The notes beneath the pieces were generated by a model. It was not told the DNA's origin and did not search any database. It saw nothing but the letters and a program-made list of their open reading frames with translations. From positions 1 through 64,000 of the forward strand of contig NZ_JBDPMD010000030.1 of assembly GCF_039871875.1 (NCBI RefSeq): 64,000 bases of DNA, given 5' to 3'. This DNA is from Sphaerisporangium sp039871875 (GTDB taxonomy: Bacteria > Actinomycetota > Actinomycetes > Streptosporangiales > Streptosporangiaceae). Below, one piece after another: positions 1 through 9,007 of this stretch. The first letter of the stretch is position 1. Each line of letters opens with the position of its first letter. A program made the position numbers and the translations under genes.

Positions 1-833
1 CGTTGGGGGTGGCGGGGGGGGGCGGTTGCGCCGGGTTGTTTGGTGGGGGAGGGGGTGTGGAGGTACGTGGGGTCCGCGGAGGGGTCGCGGGAAGGGGGCG
101 GGTCCTCGGGCGGGTGGCGGTCGGACGGGGAGGTGGAGCTCAGGGGGGTGGCCCAGTGGTTGGGGGGCTCGGTGGGGCGGGAGGTGGGGACGGGGGTGAG
201 TCTTGCGGCGAGGCGGGGGGCGAAGGGCGTGATGGTGGCCTCTTCGGACGGCTCCACGTACTCGGTGGCGGACAGGCGCATGGCCTCGTCGTCGTGGGGG
301 GTGACGTGGCGCCGGCGCATGTCGTAGAGCCACTCGGCGTTGCGGGTGTGGCCGTTCCAGACGAAGCCCAGCTTGATGCGCCACAGGCCGTCGTCGCGCT
401 TGCAGGAGTCCCAGTCGATCTCGTCGGCGGGTACGCCGCGGCGGCTGAGCCGCTCGGTGACGAGTTCGCCGAGCGTCGGCCCTGGGGTGGGCTCGCCGGG
501 CACCCGGACGGCCACGCGCTGTGCCTGCTGGGCGGTGTACTCCCGCTCCTGCAGCACAGGTCCCTCGAACCAGCGGACTCGCTCCACCGGGATTCCCGCG
601 GTGGCGGCGATCTCCTCCGCGGTCTCCCCCGCACGGATGCGGGCCTGGATCTCCTTGGGGCGCAACGGACTCTCCACTTCGATCTCGTACTGGCCGAGAC
701 GGGAGAAGTTGCCGCGGACCGCCGCGCGGAGCCGTTCGTCGACCGGAAGCGTGAACCGCGTGCCCCGACCGGCCGTGGCCAGTACGAGGTATGTTCCGTC
801 CTCGCTTACCGCGACGAGTCGGAGCTCCTGCAT
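1..833 (-). CDS. sepH: Septation protein SepH, partial (C-terminus beyond window edge)
   Basis: SepH binds FtsZ and promotes Z-ring assembly in actinobacteria (family knowledge). The ATG at 833-831 opens with MQELRLVAVSEDGTYLVL, the usual start of the family, and the frame stays open to the left edge (277 codons visible). The N-terminal DUF3071 domain covers about residues 1-165. It includes a helix-turn-helix-like stretch (ETAEEIAATAGIPVERVRW, about residues 70-88) and a Trp-rich end (KLGFVWNGHTRNAEWLYD). From about residue 205 the chain becomes a low-complexity Pro/Ser/Thr linker, as in other SepH proteins, so the protein is truncated only by the window. It is transcribed away from the membrane-protein gene at 1163. 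Confidence 0.92.
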   Translation of the reverse strand, partial: MQELRLVAVSEDGTYLVLATAGRGTRFTLPVDERLRAAVRGNFSRLGQYEIEVESPLRPKEIQARIRAGETAEEIAATAGIPVERVRWFEGPVLQEREYTAQQAQRVAVRVPGEPTPGPTLGELVTERLSRRGVPADEIDWDSCKRDDGLWRIKLGFVWNGHTRNAEWLYDMRRRHVTPHDDEAMRLSATEYVEPSEEATITPFAPRLAARLTPVPTSRPTEPPNHWATPLSSTSPSDRHPPEDPPPSRDPSADPTYLHTPSPTKQPGATAPPRHPQ

Positions 834-1162
834 GCGGGTCCCTTCGTCGTCATGCTGTGTTTCTTCCCCCGGACCCATGAGTCTCTCGCGTGAGCCGGTT
901 GCCTGCCAGCACCGTACCCGGCATGTCCGAACATCGCCTTCCACAGGGGCCCCGGGAAGCCAGGAAGGGCGGTCATATCATCGCATTCACCCTATCCAGC
1001 GGCCGCTCGTTATGCAGCAACAGGTAGGGCGCGTCCCGCACGGATTCTCGCCAATCGTGCCCCGCCCCGTCCTGGCTTCCGCCAAGACCGCCGAAAGCAG
1101 GTTCGCCGCGCCGTCTCCGGGATAGGGGGACGCCGGCTTCGGGAACCAGGGAGAGGGCAGGG
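834..1162. other. Intergenic region between sepH and a divergent membrane-protein gene
   Basis: These 329 bases separate two diverging genes and should hold both promoters. The stretch is less GC-rich around 970-1020, as expected for promoter DNA, but I could not pick a convincing -35/-10 pair. Open frames here on either strand lack a plausible start signal and I see no gene. No hairpin terminator is expected between divergent genes and none was seen. Confidence 0.5.
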
Positions 1163-1942
1163 ATGGGCGGCAAGGACCGGCTGGAGATCAGCGCCCCGCA
1201 GGTCGTGGGCGGCGCCCTGGCGGCGGCGACCGCGGCGGTGGCGGCGTCGTACCTGGGGGTCACCGGCACGGTCGTCGGCGCGGCGCTGGCGAGCGTGGGG
1301 ACCACCGTCGGCAACAGCATCTACACGCACTACATCGAGCGCGGCCACCGGCGGCTCAGGGAGCACGGCCTGATCGGCGGGGCCGGGGACGAGGAGCCGC
1401 TGACCGCCGAGGGCGAGGAGGGCCTGGCGCGCGCGGCGCACGCGACGGTGCGGGAGCGCGGCCCCGCGGACCGGCCGCGCACCCTGGACGACGCCGTGCC
1501 GCTGAACCCGGGTACGGCCGAGGTGCCGCACCTGACGCACACGACGTCGCGCCGCCGCACGTGGGCCACGATGGCCGTGGCCACGGTGGCGATCTTCACG
1601 CTGAGCATGGGCGGCATCCTCGCCTTCGAGCTGCTCAGCGGCAGGCCCCTGGCCGCCACGGTGCACGGCAGGGAGGGCACGGGCACCACCCTGGGCGGCA
1701 CGGTCCGCGACCCGGCGCCTCCCGCGCCGTCACCCGCGCCGTCCTCCACGGCGACCAGCGGCGAGAAGGGGAGCACCCCCGAGCCCTCGGCGAGCGCCTC
1801 CGAGCCGGCCGACCGCCAGGAGACCGACCCGGCGCCCGCCGACACCGGCCGTCCCACCGCGCCGGCCTCCCCGGACGGCTCGGGCACCGGGACCACGCCG
1901 CCGCAGGACGACCCGGGCGTGGTGCGGCCGAGCACGGAGTGA
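1163..1942 (+). CDS. Conserved hypothetical membrane protein with Pro/Ser-rich tail
   Basis: The function is unknown. The 259-residue protein starts at the ATG at 1163, behind a purine-rich stretch (gggagagggcaggg). Residues about 10-55 are rich in Ala and Gly and weakly hydrophobic. A clear transmembrane helix lies at about residues 135-158 (MAVATVAIFTLSMGGILAF). The last 100 residues are a disordered Pro/Ser/Thr/Glu tail that would face outside if the basic segment before the helix (TSRRRTW) is cytoplasmic. This layout fits a small actinobacterial envelope protein, but no enzymatic motif is visible. It lies tail-to-tail with the lactone oxidase gene 63 bases away. Confidence 0.7.
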   Translation: MGGKDRLEISAPQVVGGALAAATAAVAASYLGVTGTVVGAALASVGTTVGNSIYTHYIERGHRRLREHGLIGGAGDEEPLTAEGEEGLARAAHATVRERGPADRPRTLDDAVPLNPGTAEVPHLTHTTSRRRTWATMAVATVAIFTLSMGGILAFELLSGRPLAATVHGREGTGTTLGGTVRDPAPPAPSPAPSSTATSGEKGSTPEPSASASEPADRQETDPAPADTGRPTAPASPDGSGTGTTPPQDDPGVVRPSTE

Positions 1943-2005
1943 GCGGGTCCCGCAGGCGGGCCGGGGACGGGCCGGCCCCGCCGGAGAAGGCGCTCACCGG
2001 TCACC

Positions 2006-3286
2006 TCAGCCGAGGACGGTGGCCAGGTGGGGGTTGGTGAAGAGCCGGCCGGGGTCCAGTTCGTCCCGCAGGCGGAGGAAGTCGGCGAAGCGGGGGTAGA
2101 CGGTGGAGAGGTAGGCGGCGTCCCGGGTGTGGAGTTTGCCCCAGTGGGGACGGCCGCCGAGGCGCGTCATGATCTGCTCCACCTCCTCGAAGTACGCGGG
2201 GTTGGGGGTGGGGCGGTAGACGTGGCAGGCGATGTACGCGGTGTCGCGGCCGTGGGCGGTGGACAGCCAGGCGTCGCTCGGCGGGGAGACGCGCACCTCG
2301 ACGGGGAAGGTGATGCGCCAGTCCCGCAGTTCGACCAGGTCGCGGGTCTCGCGCAGCGCCTGGGCGAGGCGGTCGCGGGGGATGGCGTACTCCATCTCGA
2401 GGAACCGCACCCGGCGCACGCTGGTGAACACCTTGTACGAGGCGTCCACGCAGGTGGACGGGCTGAGCGCGCGGGCGGAGAGGTCGTTCAGTGCGGGGAC
2501 GGCGCCGGGGAGGCGGCGGCCCGTGGCGCACAGCGCGCCGAACACGGTGTTCTCCAGGAACACGTTGTCGAACCAGTGCCGCAACGCGCCGGGCGGCTCG
2601 GCGGGGCCGGGGGAGCGGTTGTTGCGCTTGGTCAGGCAGGTGTCGGTGTGCGGCAGCCAGAAGAAGTCCAGGTGCTCGTTGGCCGAGGTCAGTTCGTCCA
2701 GGGAGAACAGGATCTCGCTGAGCGGCATCGGCCGCCGCTCGCTGCGCAGCAGGAACGCGGGCTCCACCCGGAACGTCACCGCGGTGATCACCCCGAGCGC
2801 GCCGAGCCCGACGCGGGCGGCGTCGAACAGGTCGCCCTCGGTGACGGTGACGAGCGAGCCGTCGGCGAGGACCATCTCCAGCGCGGCCACCTGGTCGGCG
2901 AGCCCGCCCGCCGAGCGCCCGGTGCCGTGGGTGCCGGTCTGGATGGCGCCCGCGACGGTCTGCTCGGTGATGTCCCCCATGTTGGCCAGCGCGAGCCCGC
3001 GCCGCGCCAGTTCTTCGTTCAGCACGCGCAGCCGGGTGCCCGCCGCGACCCGCACCAGCCCGTCCCCGGCCTCCTCGACGCCGGTCAGCGCGTCGGGCCG
3101 CAGCATGACGCCGTCGGTGAGCGCGACCCCGGTGAACGAGTGCCCGGTGCCGGTCATCCGCACGCGAAGGCCCCGGGCCGCGGCGTCCCGGACGGCCTCG
3201 GCGACCTCACGCGCGGAGGCGGGCGTGCGGACCTGCGCGGGTGCCGCGGACTGGTTGCGTGCCCAGTTACGGAAGACCGCTTTCAT
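2006..3286 (-). CDS. FAD-linked sugar-1,4-lactone oxidase (D-arabinono/L-gulonolactone oxidase family)
   Basis: This is a 426-residue VAO-type flavoprotein. The N-terminal FAD-binding half carries RMTGTGHSFTGVALTDGVML, where His49 is the position that binds FAD covalently in relatives such as alditol oxidase. TGTHGTGRSAGGLADQ follows. The C-terminal ALO domain ends with the family's HWGKLHTRDAAYL-type motif and DELDPGRLFTNPHL. Family members oxidise sugar lactones or polyols and reduce O2 to H2O2. The exact substrate cannot be read from sequence. The ATG at 3286 gives MKAVFRNWARNQSAAP, the expected N-terminus. The MFS gene upstream on the same strand ends 81 bases before this start, so the two may be co-transcribed. 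Confidence 0.88.
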   Translation of the reverse strand: MKAVFRNWARNQSAAPAQVRTPASAREVAEAVRDAAARGLRVRMTGTGHSFTGVALTDGVMLRPDALTGVEEAGDGLVRVAAGTRLRVLNEELARRGLALANMGDITEQTVAGAIQTGTHGTGRSAGGLADQVAALEMVLADGSLVTVTEGDLFDAARVGLGALGVITAVTFRVEPAFLLRSERRPMPLSEILFSLDELTSANEHLDFFWLPHTDTCLTKRNNRSPGPAEPPGALRHWFDNVFLENTVFGALCATGRRLPGAVPALNDLSARALSPSTCVDASYKVFTSVRRVRFLEMEYAIPRDRLAQALRETRDLVELRDWRITFPVEVRVSPPSDAWLSTAHGRDTAYIACHVYRPTPNPAYFEEVEQIMTRLGGRPHWGKLHTRDAAYLSTVYPRFADFLRLRDELDPGRLFTNPHLATVLG

Positions 3287-3367
3287 GCACGAGCACGATA
3301 ATCACGCCGGCGGTGAATGACCAGAGACCCGAGCATTGCTCATGTTCATCGGACCGGGAGACAACGG

Positions 3368-4567
3368 TCAGGCGGAGGCGTGGCCCGCTTCGGGGACCCG
3401 GAGCCAGGTGTTGCCGGAGAAGCCGATGAGGACGGCCGCCAGGGCGCAGCTCAGGGAGAAGACGTACGCGTTGGAGGGCCCGAACGTGTCGGTGAGCCTG
3501 CCGCCGGCCCAGGCGCCGATGGCCACGCCGAAGCCGACGGACGTGGAGATCCACGCCATGCCCTCGGTCAGCAGGTGGGTCGGGACCAGCCGCTCGATCA
3601 GCGCGTACCCGGTGATGATGGTCGGCGAGATGGCGAGGCCCGCGAAGAACAGCGCGATGGCCATCACCCGGGTGTCCCCGATGAGCAGGATCGGGCTGAT
3701 CCCGGCGGCGAACACCGCGAGACCCCGGGTGAAGCGGCGGCGCAGCGAGATGCGCCACCGGCGGGCGCCGTACCACAGGCCCGACACCAGGCTGCCGCCG
3801 GAGAACGCGCCGAGCAGCAGGCCGGCCGCCGCCTTGGTGCCGTGCTCGTCGGCGAAGGCCACCGTGATCAGGTCCACCGAGCCGAACACCGCGCCCATCG
3901 CGAGGAACACGCAGGACAGCAGCGCGACCCCCGGGATCGTGATCGGGCTGCCCGAGGCGGCCCCGGCCGCCCGCGCCGGCGGCTCGGTGCCGCGCTGCAG
4001 CGCGAAGGCGATGGTGCCGACGACGGTCAGGACGATGGTGAGGACCAGGCCGGCGTACACGTCGACCAGGGTGGTGAGCGCGGTCACGACGGTCGGCCCG
4101 CTCACGAAGATCACCTCGTCGGCCACGGACTCGAACGAGAACGCGGTGTGCAGCCGGGACGACCCGGCCAGCAGGTGGGACCAGCGGGCCCGCACCATCG
4201 AGCCGAGCGAGGTGGCCGAGCCGCCGGCGACCACGCCGGTCGCGAACAGCGTCCACTGGGGCAGTTCGTGGTGGGCGCACAGGATCAGGGCGGTCAGCGC
4301 GGCGCCGTGCAGCAGCACGAACGGCGTGAGTATCCTTGCCTGACCGTACCTGTCCACCAGCCGGCCCGTCAGCGGAGCCGCCACCGCGTAGGCGACCGAC
4401 ACCGTCGCCGAGACCGCGCCCGCGGTCGCGTAGGAGCCGGTGAGCGCCGAGATGAGGAGCACGATGCCGATGCCCAGCATCGACATCGGCATACGCCCGA
4501 CGAAGCCGGCGACGACGAATCCCTTGGCTCCGGGCATGCCGAAGAGCTCCCGGTACGGCCCTACCAC
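3368..4567 (-). CDS. MFS family transporter
   Basis: This is a 399-residue, very hydrophobic protein with about 12 transmembrane helices and the major facilitator loop motif GRLVDRYGQAR between helices 2 and 3, plus a related GGRLTDTFGPSN in the second half. The N-terminus (MVGPYRELFGMPGAKGFVVA) is typical of small actinobacterial MFS exporters. The substrate is unknown. The GTG at 4567 follows a G-rich stretch that can act as a ribosome binding site. It diverges from the transglycosylase-like gene and lies upstream of the lactone oxidase gene on the same strand. Confidence 0.88.
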   Translation of the reverse strand: MVGPYRELFGMPGAKGFVVAGFVGRMPMSMLGIGIVLLISALTGSYATAGAVSATVSVAYAVAAPLTGRLVDRYGQARILTPFVLLHGAALTALILCAHHELPQWTLFATGVVAGGSATSLGSMVRARWSHLLAGSSRLHTAFSFESVADEVIFVSGPTVVTALTTLVDVYAGLVLTIVLTVVGTIAFALQRGTEPPARAAGAASGSPITIPGVALLSCVFLAMGAVFGSVDLITVAFADEHGTKAAAGLLLGAFSGGSLVSGLWYGARRWRISLRRRFTRGLAVFAAGISPILLIGDTRVMAIALFFAGLAISPTIITGYALIERLVPTHLLTEGMAWISTSVGFGVAIGAWAGGRLTDTFGPSNAYVFSLSCALAAVLIGFSGNTWLRVPEAGHASA

Positions 4568-4716
4568 GTTCCCGCCCCTCTCACCCGCCCCCGCGGAGCG
4601 TCGGATCCCGGACGACCCTGACGCATCGCCCGCAGCCGCGGCAAGTGATTTTCCGGCAACCTACACGATTCACGACATTCAGCATTAACGTGGGTCAGGT
4701 GTCTCGCCCCGGACTC

Positions 4717-5943
4717 ATGCCGTCCCCTGCCGTCGCGGCCGGGCTGGCGGTCCTCCTGGTGCTCGGGGTGGTGGCCGGCGGCGTGTACGTGCTGGCCCGG
4801 GCGGGCGCGGGCGCTCCGGCGGAGGCCGCGCGCACCTCGCCGGCGGGCGTGAGCGATCTCGCCGTCCCCGTCACGCCCTTTCCCACGCTGACCCCGCCGC
4901 CCAGCGCGGCGCCGGCGCCGTCCGCGCGGCGCGGTGAGCCGGTGGTGAACGGCCCCGTGCGGGTGGCCGCGACGCCGCCCCGGCTGATCGCGGTGGCGCC
5001 GCGGCCGGTGGGCGAGGACCTGGTGCGCAGGATCCAGGCGCTGAAGCACGTGGCGCGGGTCGCGGTGGCCGACGGCGGCGCGGTCCGGTTCTCCACGGCG
5101 ACGCTGAACCTGCTGGCCGTGGACCCCGTGGAGTTCCGCGCGTTCGCGCCGAAGGCCGTCGCCGAGGAGCAGGAGGTGTGGAACGCCCTGGCCCGCGGCG
5201 AGTTCGTCGCCGAGTCCCGCACGGTGGCGCGTTACCGGCTGACGCTCGGGGGCGAGTACGCCGCGCAGGGCATCCCGCGCCTGCGGGTGGCCGCGTCCGC
5301 GTCCCTCGGGCTGCCCGGGGTGGACGGGCTGGTCGGCCGGGAGGCGGGGCGCACGCTGGGGTTGTCCCCCGGGGTGGCGCTGCTGGTGCACACGCCCGCC
5401 GCCGAGGCCGCCGCCCTCGGGCCGAAGATCAGGCGGTTGCTCGGGGCCGGGGCGCAGGTCCTGCCGATCGGGGTGGCGCGTGCCACGTCCCCCGATCCCA
5501 CGGCGGAGCGCCCCAAGCAGCGTCCTTCGGTGGCGAAGGGCGGGAACGCGTACTACGTCGGGCGGCCCGGCAGTTATCTGGATCTCTACAAGGTGGCCGC
5601 GGGGGTCTGCCCCGGCCTGTCGTGGACCGTGCTGGCGGCGATCGGCCAGGTGGAGAGCGGCCACGGGCGCAACAACGGCCCGTCGTCGGCCGGCGCACTC
5701 GGCCCGATGCAGTTCATGCCCGCCACCTGGCGCGCCTACGGCGTGGACGGGGACGGCGACGGCAAGTCCGACATCTGGAGCCCGTACGACGCGGTCCCCG
5801 GCGCGGCCCGCTACCTCTGCGCGAACGGCGCCGGGCGGGGCGGCGACAAGCTCCGCTCGGCGGTCTACCGGTACAACCACTCGTGGTCGTACGTGAACAA
5901 GGTCCTCGGCCTCTCCCAGGCGTACGCCCGCGCGTACGCCTGA
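4717..5943 (+). CDS. Lytic transglycosylase-like cell-wall hydrolase
   Basis: This membrane-anchored protein ends in a lysozyme-like transglycosylase domain. A single N-terminal helix (AVAAGLAVLLVLGVVAGGVY, about residues 4-28) is followed by a Pro/Ala linker, a central region without recognisable motifs, and the catalytic domain from about residue 285. That domain has WTVLAAIGQVESGHG, with Glu313 as the likely catalytic acid, then GALGPMQFMPATW and DAVPGAARYLCANGAG, the order seen in SLT/MltB-like enzymes. It should cleave peptidoglycan glycan strands outside the membrane. The start is uncertain: GTG codons at 4690 and 4699 are in frame upstream, and none of the candidates has a strong ribosome binding site. 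Confidence 0.82.
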   Translation: MPSPAVAAGLAVLLVLGVVAGGVYVLARAGAGAPAEAARTSPAGVSDLAVPVTPFPTLTPPPSAAPAPSARRGEPVVNGPVRVAATPPRLIAVAPRPVGEDLVRRIQALKHVARVAVADGGAVRFSTATLNLLAVDPVEFRAFAPKAVAEEQEVWNALARGEFVAESRTVARYRLTLGGEYAAQGIPRLRVAASASLGLPGVDGLVGREAGRTLGLSPGVALLVHTPAAEAAALGPKIRRLLGAGAQVLPIGVARATSPDPTAERPKQRPSVAKGGNAYYVGRPGSYLDLYKVAAGVCPGLSWTVLAAIGQVESGHGRNNGPSSAGALGPMQFMPATWRAYGVDGDGDGKSDIWSPYDAVPGAARYLCANGAGRGGDKLRSAVYRYNHSWSYVNKVLGLSQAYARAYA

Positions 5944-5949
5944 GGCGGC

Positions 5950-6921
5950 TCAGGGCCGGGCCGGGCGGCGCGGCGCGGGGCAGCAGGCGGCCGGGCAGGC
6001 GGTGGGCGCGGGTTCGTCCAGAAGTTCGCGGACCATCGAGACGAAGCGGGGATGGGTGCCCGCCGTGGCCGCGCGGGTGAGGTGGATCCCGAGGTCGCGC
6101 GCGGTGTCGGCCGCCTCGGTGTCCAGGTCGTACACGACCTCCATGTGGTCGGAGACGAAGCCGATCGGCACCAGCACCACGGCCTTGACCCCCTCGGCCG
6201 CCAGGGCCGTGAGGTGGTCGCACACGTCCGGCTCCAGCCACGGCACCTGGGGCGGCCCGCTGCGGCTCTGCCACACCAGGTCGAACGGCCGGTCGCCCGC
6301 CACCCGCGCCGACGCGGCACGCAACTGCGCTTCGTACGCCCCGCCGGTGGGACCGGCGGTGGCGGCCATGCTCAGCGGGATGCTGTGCGCGGTGAACACC
6401 AGCCGGGCGCCGTCCCGGTGCGCCTCCGGCAGCCGGGCGAGGGCCTCCTGGGTGTGGTCGGTCATCGCGGCGATGAACCCGGGGTGGTCGTGGTAGTGCC
6501 GCAGCCGCACGATCTCCGGCGCGTCCGGCACCTGCGCGCGGGCGGCGGCGATGTCGTCGAGGTACTGGCGGCAGCTCGAGTAGGAGCTGTAAGCGGACGT
6601 GATGAACGCCGCCGCGCGCCGCACCCCGTCCGCGGCCATCCGGCGCATGGTGCCGGCGAGGAACGGGTGCCAGTTGCGGTTGCCCCAGTAGATCGGCAGG
6701 TCCACCACCCGCTCCAGCTCCGCGATCAGCTCCCGGCACTGCCCGTTGATCGGGCTCACCCCGCCGAACCGCTGGTAGTGCGCCTCCACCTCCAGCAGCC
6801 GCTCCCGCGGCACCCCCCGCCCCCGGACGACGTTCTCCAGGAACGGCATCACGTCCTCCGGCTTCTCCGGCCCGCCGAAGGACACCACGAGCAACGCGTC
6901 GTACTGCTCCATGCCTCCCAT
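5950..6921 (-). CDS. hemH: Ferrochelatase (coproporphyrin III ferrochelatase type)
   Basis: The enzyme inserts Fe2+ into the porphyrin ring. In actinobacteria the substrate is coproporphyrin III, so cpfC is the alternative name. The 323-residue protein begins near MEQYDALLVVSFGGPEKPED and has the family blocks GGVSPINGQ, FITSAYSSYSSCRQYLDDI and the signature FTAHSIPLSMA with its metal-binding His, then PIGFVSDHMEVVYDLDTEA. The start could be the ATG at 6921 or 6912; a GTG at 6951 would add ten residues. The 3' end converges on the transglycosylase-like gene with 6 bases between stops. Other haem genes (hemE and a HemG/HemY-type oxidase) lie at the far right of the window, so the pathway is not one operon. 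Confidence 0.92.
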   Translation of the reverse strand: MGGMEQYDALLVVSFGGPEKPEDVMPFLENVVRGRGVPRERLLEVEAHYQRFGGVSPINGQCRELIAELERVVDLPIYWGNRNWHPFLAGTMRRMAADGVRRAAAFITSAYSSYSSCRQYLDDIAAARAQVPDAPEIVRLRHYHDHPGFIAAMTDHTQEALARLPEAHRDGARLVFTAHSIPLSMAATAGPTGGAYEAQLRAASARVAGDRPFDLVWQSRSGPPQVPWLEPDVCDHLTALAAEGVKAVVLVPIGFVSDHMEVVYDLDTEAADTARDLGIHLTRAATAGTHPRFVSMVRELLDEPAPTACPAACCPAPRRPARP

Positions 6922-7030
6922 CCAACCCCATGCGGAAAGTCGCCGCGCCACCTCCGCGCGGGGCGGTGGAGGGGAAAGTTAGTGGTCAGGGGGCTGGGGT
7001 GGGGGGCGTGGGCCGGGTAGGTTCGGAGAA

Positions 7031-9007
7031 GTGAGTTTCTTCAAGGACATTCGAGAGTTCGTCGCTCAGCCGCGACTGTTGTCGCTGCGGTTGTCACCGG
7101 ACGGGACGCGGCTGGTGACGGTCGTGCAGGCCCTCAATCCGGACGGCAAGTCCTATGGCACGTCCGTGTGGCAGGTGCCGGTCGAGGGCACGGGGGAGCC
7201 GGCGCGGCTCACCCGGTCGGGCAAGGGTGAGGCGGGGGCGGAGTTCACGCCGGCGGGGGATCTGCTGTTCGTGTCCAGCCGGCCGGATCCCGGGGTGCGG
7301 GAGCAGGGCGAAGAGGTGGCGGCGTTGTGGCTGCTGCCTGGGGCGGGCGGGGAGGCCAGGAAGGTGGCCGAGCGGCCGGGGGGCGTCACCGGGGTGCGGG
7401 TGGGCGGGGACACGGTGGTGTTCTGCGCCGACGTGCTGCCGGGGGACGCCGCGACCGAGGCGGACCGGCTCAAGGCGCGCAAGGACGCGGGTGTGAGTGC
7501 CATCCTGCACGAGGGGTACCCGATCCGGTTCTGGGACCACGATCTCGGGCCGGGGCAGCCGCGGCTGTTCGCGGCCCGGCTGCCGGGGCTCGCGGAACCA
7601 CGCGATCTGACCCCGGACGCGGGGGGCGCGCTGGTGGAGGCGTCGTTCGCCGTCACGCCGGACGGTGCCACCGTGGTGACCACGTGGGTGGAGCCGCTGG
7701 AGGCCGGGCAGTCGCGGTCGGACATCGTGGCGATCGACGTGCCGACCGGCGAGCGGCGGGTGCTGGCCACCTCGGCGAGCCACGACTTCACCGGGCCCCT
7801 CGCGATCTCCCCGGACGGCCGCAGGGTGGCCTGCTGGCGTGAGCGGCACTCCTCCGAGGAGGTGGCCGTTGACTTCACGCTGTGGGTCGTGGACCTGGAG
7901 ACCGGCGAGGGCTCCGCGCACAGCGACGACCTCGTGCCCATGTCGGTGGGGTGGACGTCCGACTCGCGGGCCGTGCTGGTCGCCGCCGACGACCACGGCC
8001 GCCGCCCCGTCGTGCGGGTGGACCTCGACGGCGGCCGGGAGCGGCTCACCCCCGGCGACCACGCGTACTACGAGCTGTGCCCGTCCCCGGACGGCCGTCA
8101 CCTGTACTCGCTGCGCAGCTCCGTCGCCGCCCCGCCGGCCCCGGTGCGGATCTCCCTGGAGGACGGCACGGTCACCGAGCTGCCCACCCCGGCCCCGGTG
8201 CCGCAGGTGCCCGGCACCCTCACCGAGGTGAGGGCGACCGCCGACGACGGCGTGGAGATCAGAGCCTGGCTGGTGCTCCCGGAGGGCGCCTCCGCGGACA
8301 ACCCCGCGCCGCTGCTGCTGTGGATCCACGGCGGCCCGGTGGCGAGCTGGTCGGACTGGTCCTGGCGGTGGAACCCGTGGATCATGGCCGAGCAGGGCTA
8401 CGCCGTCCTGCTGCCCGACCCGTGCCTGTCCACCGGCTACGGCCAGGAGATGATCCAGCGCGGCTGGGGCGTCTGGGGCCCGCGCACCCACGCCGACCTG
8501 ATGGCCGTCACCGACGTCTGCGTGGCCCGTCACGACATCGACGAGACCCGCACGGGTGCCATGGGCGGCTCCTTCGGCGGCTACATGGCCAACTGGGTGG
8601 CCGGGCACACCGACCGGTTCCGCGCCATCGTCACCCACGCGTCGTTGTGGAACCTCGACCAGTTCGCCGGCACCACCGACTCGGCGATGTACTGGCAGCG
8701 GGAGTTCGGCGTCCCCGGCGCCCAGCGGTACGACGAGCTGTCGCCGCACAAGTGGCTCGACCAGATCAGGACACCCATGCTGGTGATCCACGGCGACCGC
8801 GACTACCGCGTGCCCATCGGCGAGGCGCTGCGGCTGTGGTGGGACCTGCGCAGGTCCTCGGTGGAGTCGAAGTTCTTGTACTTCCCCGACGAGAACCACT
8901 GGATACTCAAGCCCGGCAACGTCGTGGCCTGGTACGAGACCGTGTTCGCGTTCCTCGCGCAGCACGTACTCGGCGAGGACTGGCAGCGTCCCGAGTCGCT
9001 GGCATGA
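7031..9007 (+). CDS. S9 family prolyl oligopeptidase / acylaminoacyl-peptidase
   Basis: This is a 658-residue serine peptidase with an N-terminal beta-propeller (about residues 15-390, with repeated SPDG-type strands) and a C-terminal alpha/beta hydrolase domain. The catalytic triad is readable: Ser514 in GAMGGSFGGYMANW, Asp591 in VIHGDRDYRVPIG and His623 in PDENHWILKPGN. Family members cleave short peptides after proline or release N-terminal acylated residues, normally in the cytoplasm. No signal peptide is visible. Translation starts at the GTG at 7031. The stop overlaps the next gene's ATG (ATGA), so the inositol monophosphatase-like protein is translationally coupled to it. Confidence 0.92.
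   Translation: MSFFKDIREFVAQPRLLSLRLSPDGTRLVTVVQALNPDGKSYGTSVWQVPVEGTGEPARLTRSGKGEAGAEFTPAGDLLFVSSRPDPGVREQGEEVAALWLLPGAGGEARKVAERPGGVTGVRVGGDTVVFCADVLPGDAATEADRLKARKDAGVSAILHEGYPIRFWDHDLGPGQPRLFAARLPGLAEPRDLTPDAGGALVEASFAVTPDGATVVTTWVEPLEAGQSRSDIVAIDVPTGERRVLATSASHDFTGPLAISPDGRRVACWRERHSSEEVAVDFTLWVVDLETGEGSAHSDDLVPMSVGWTSDSRAVLVAADDHGRRPVVRVDLDGGRERLTPGDHAYYELCPSPDGRHLYSLRSSVAAPPAPVRISLEDGTVTELPTPAPVPQVPGTLTEVRATADDGVEIRAWLVLPEGASADNPAPLLLWIHGGPVASWSDWSWRWNPWIMAEQGYAVLLPDPCLSTGYGQEMIQRGWGVWGPRTHADLMAVTDVCVARHDIDETRTGAMGGSFGGYMANWVAGHTDRFRAIVTHASLWNLDQFAGTTDSAMYWQREFGVPGAQRYDELSPHKWLDQIRTPMLVIHGDRDYRVPIGEALRLWWDLRRSSVESKFLYFPDENHWILKPGNVVAWYETVFAFLAQHVLGEDWQRPESLA

Noticed and set aside
3..893. 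Plus-strand frame across the sepH region
   Set aside because: The minus-strand frame gives a clear SepH protein. The plus frame is Gly/Arg-rich shadow sequence.
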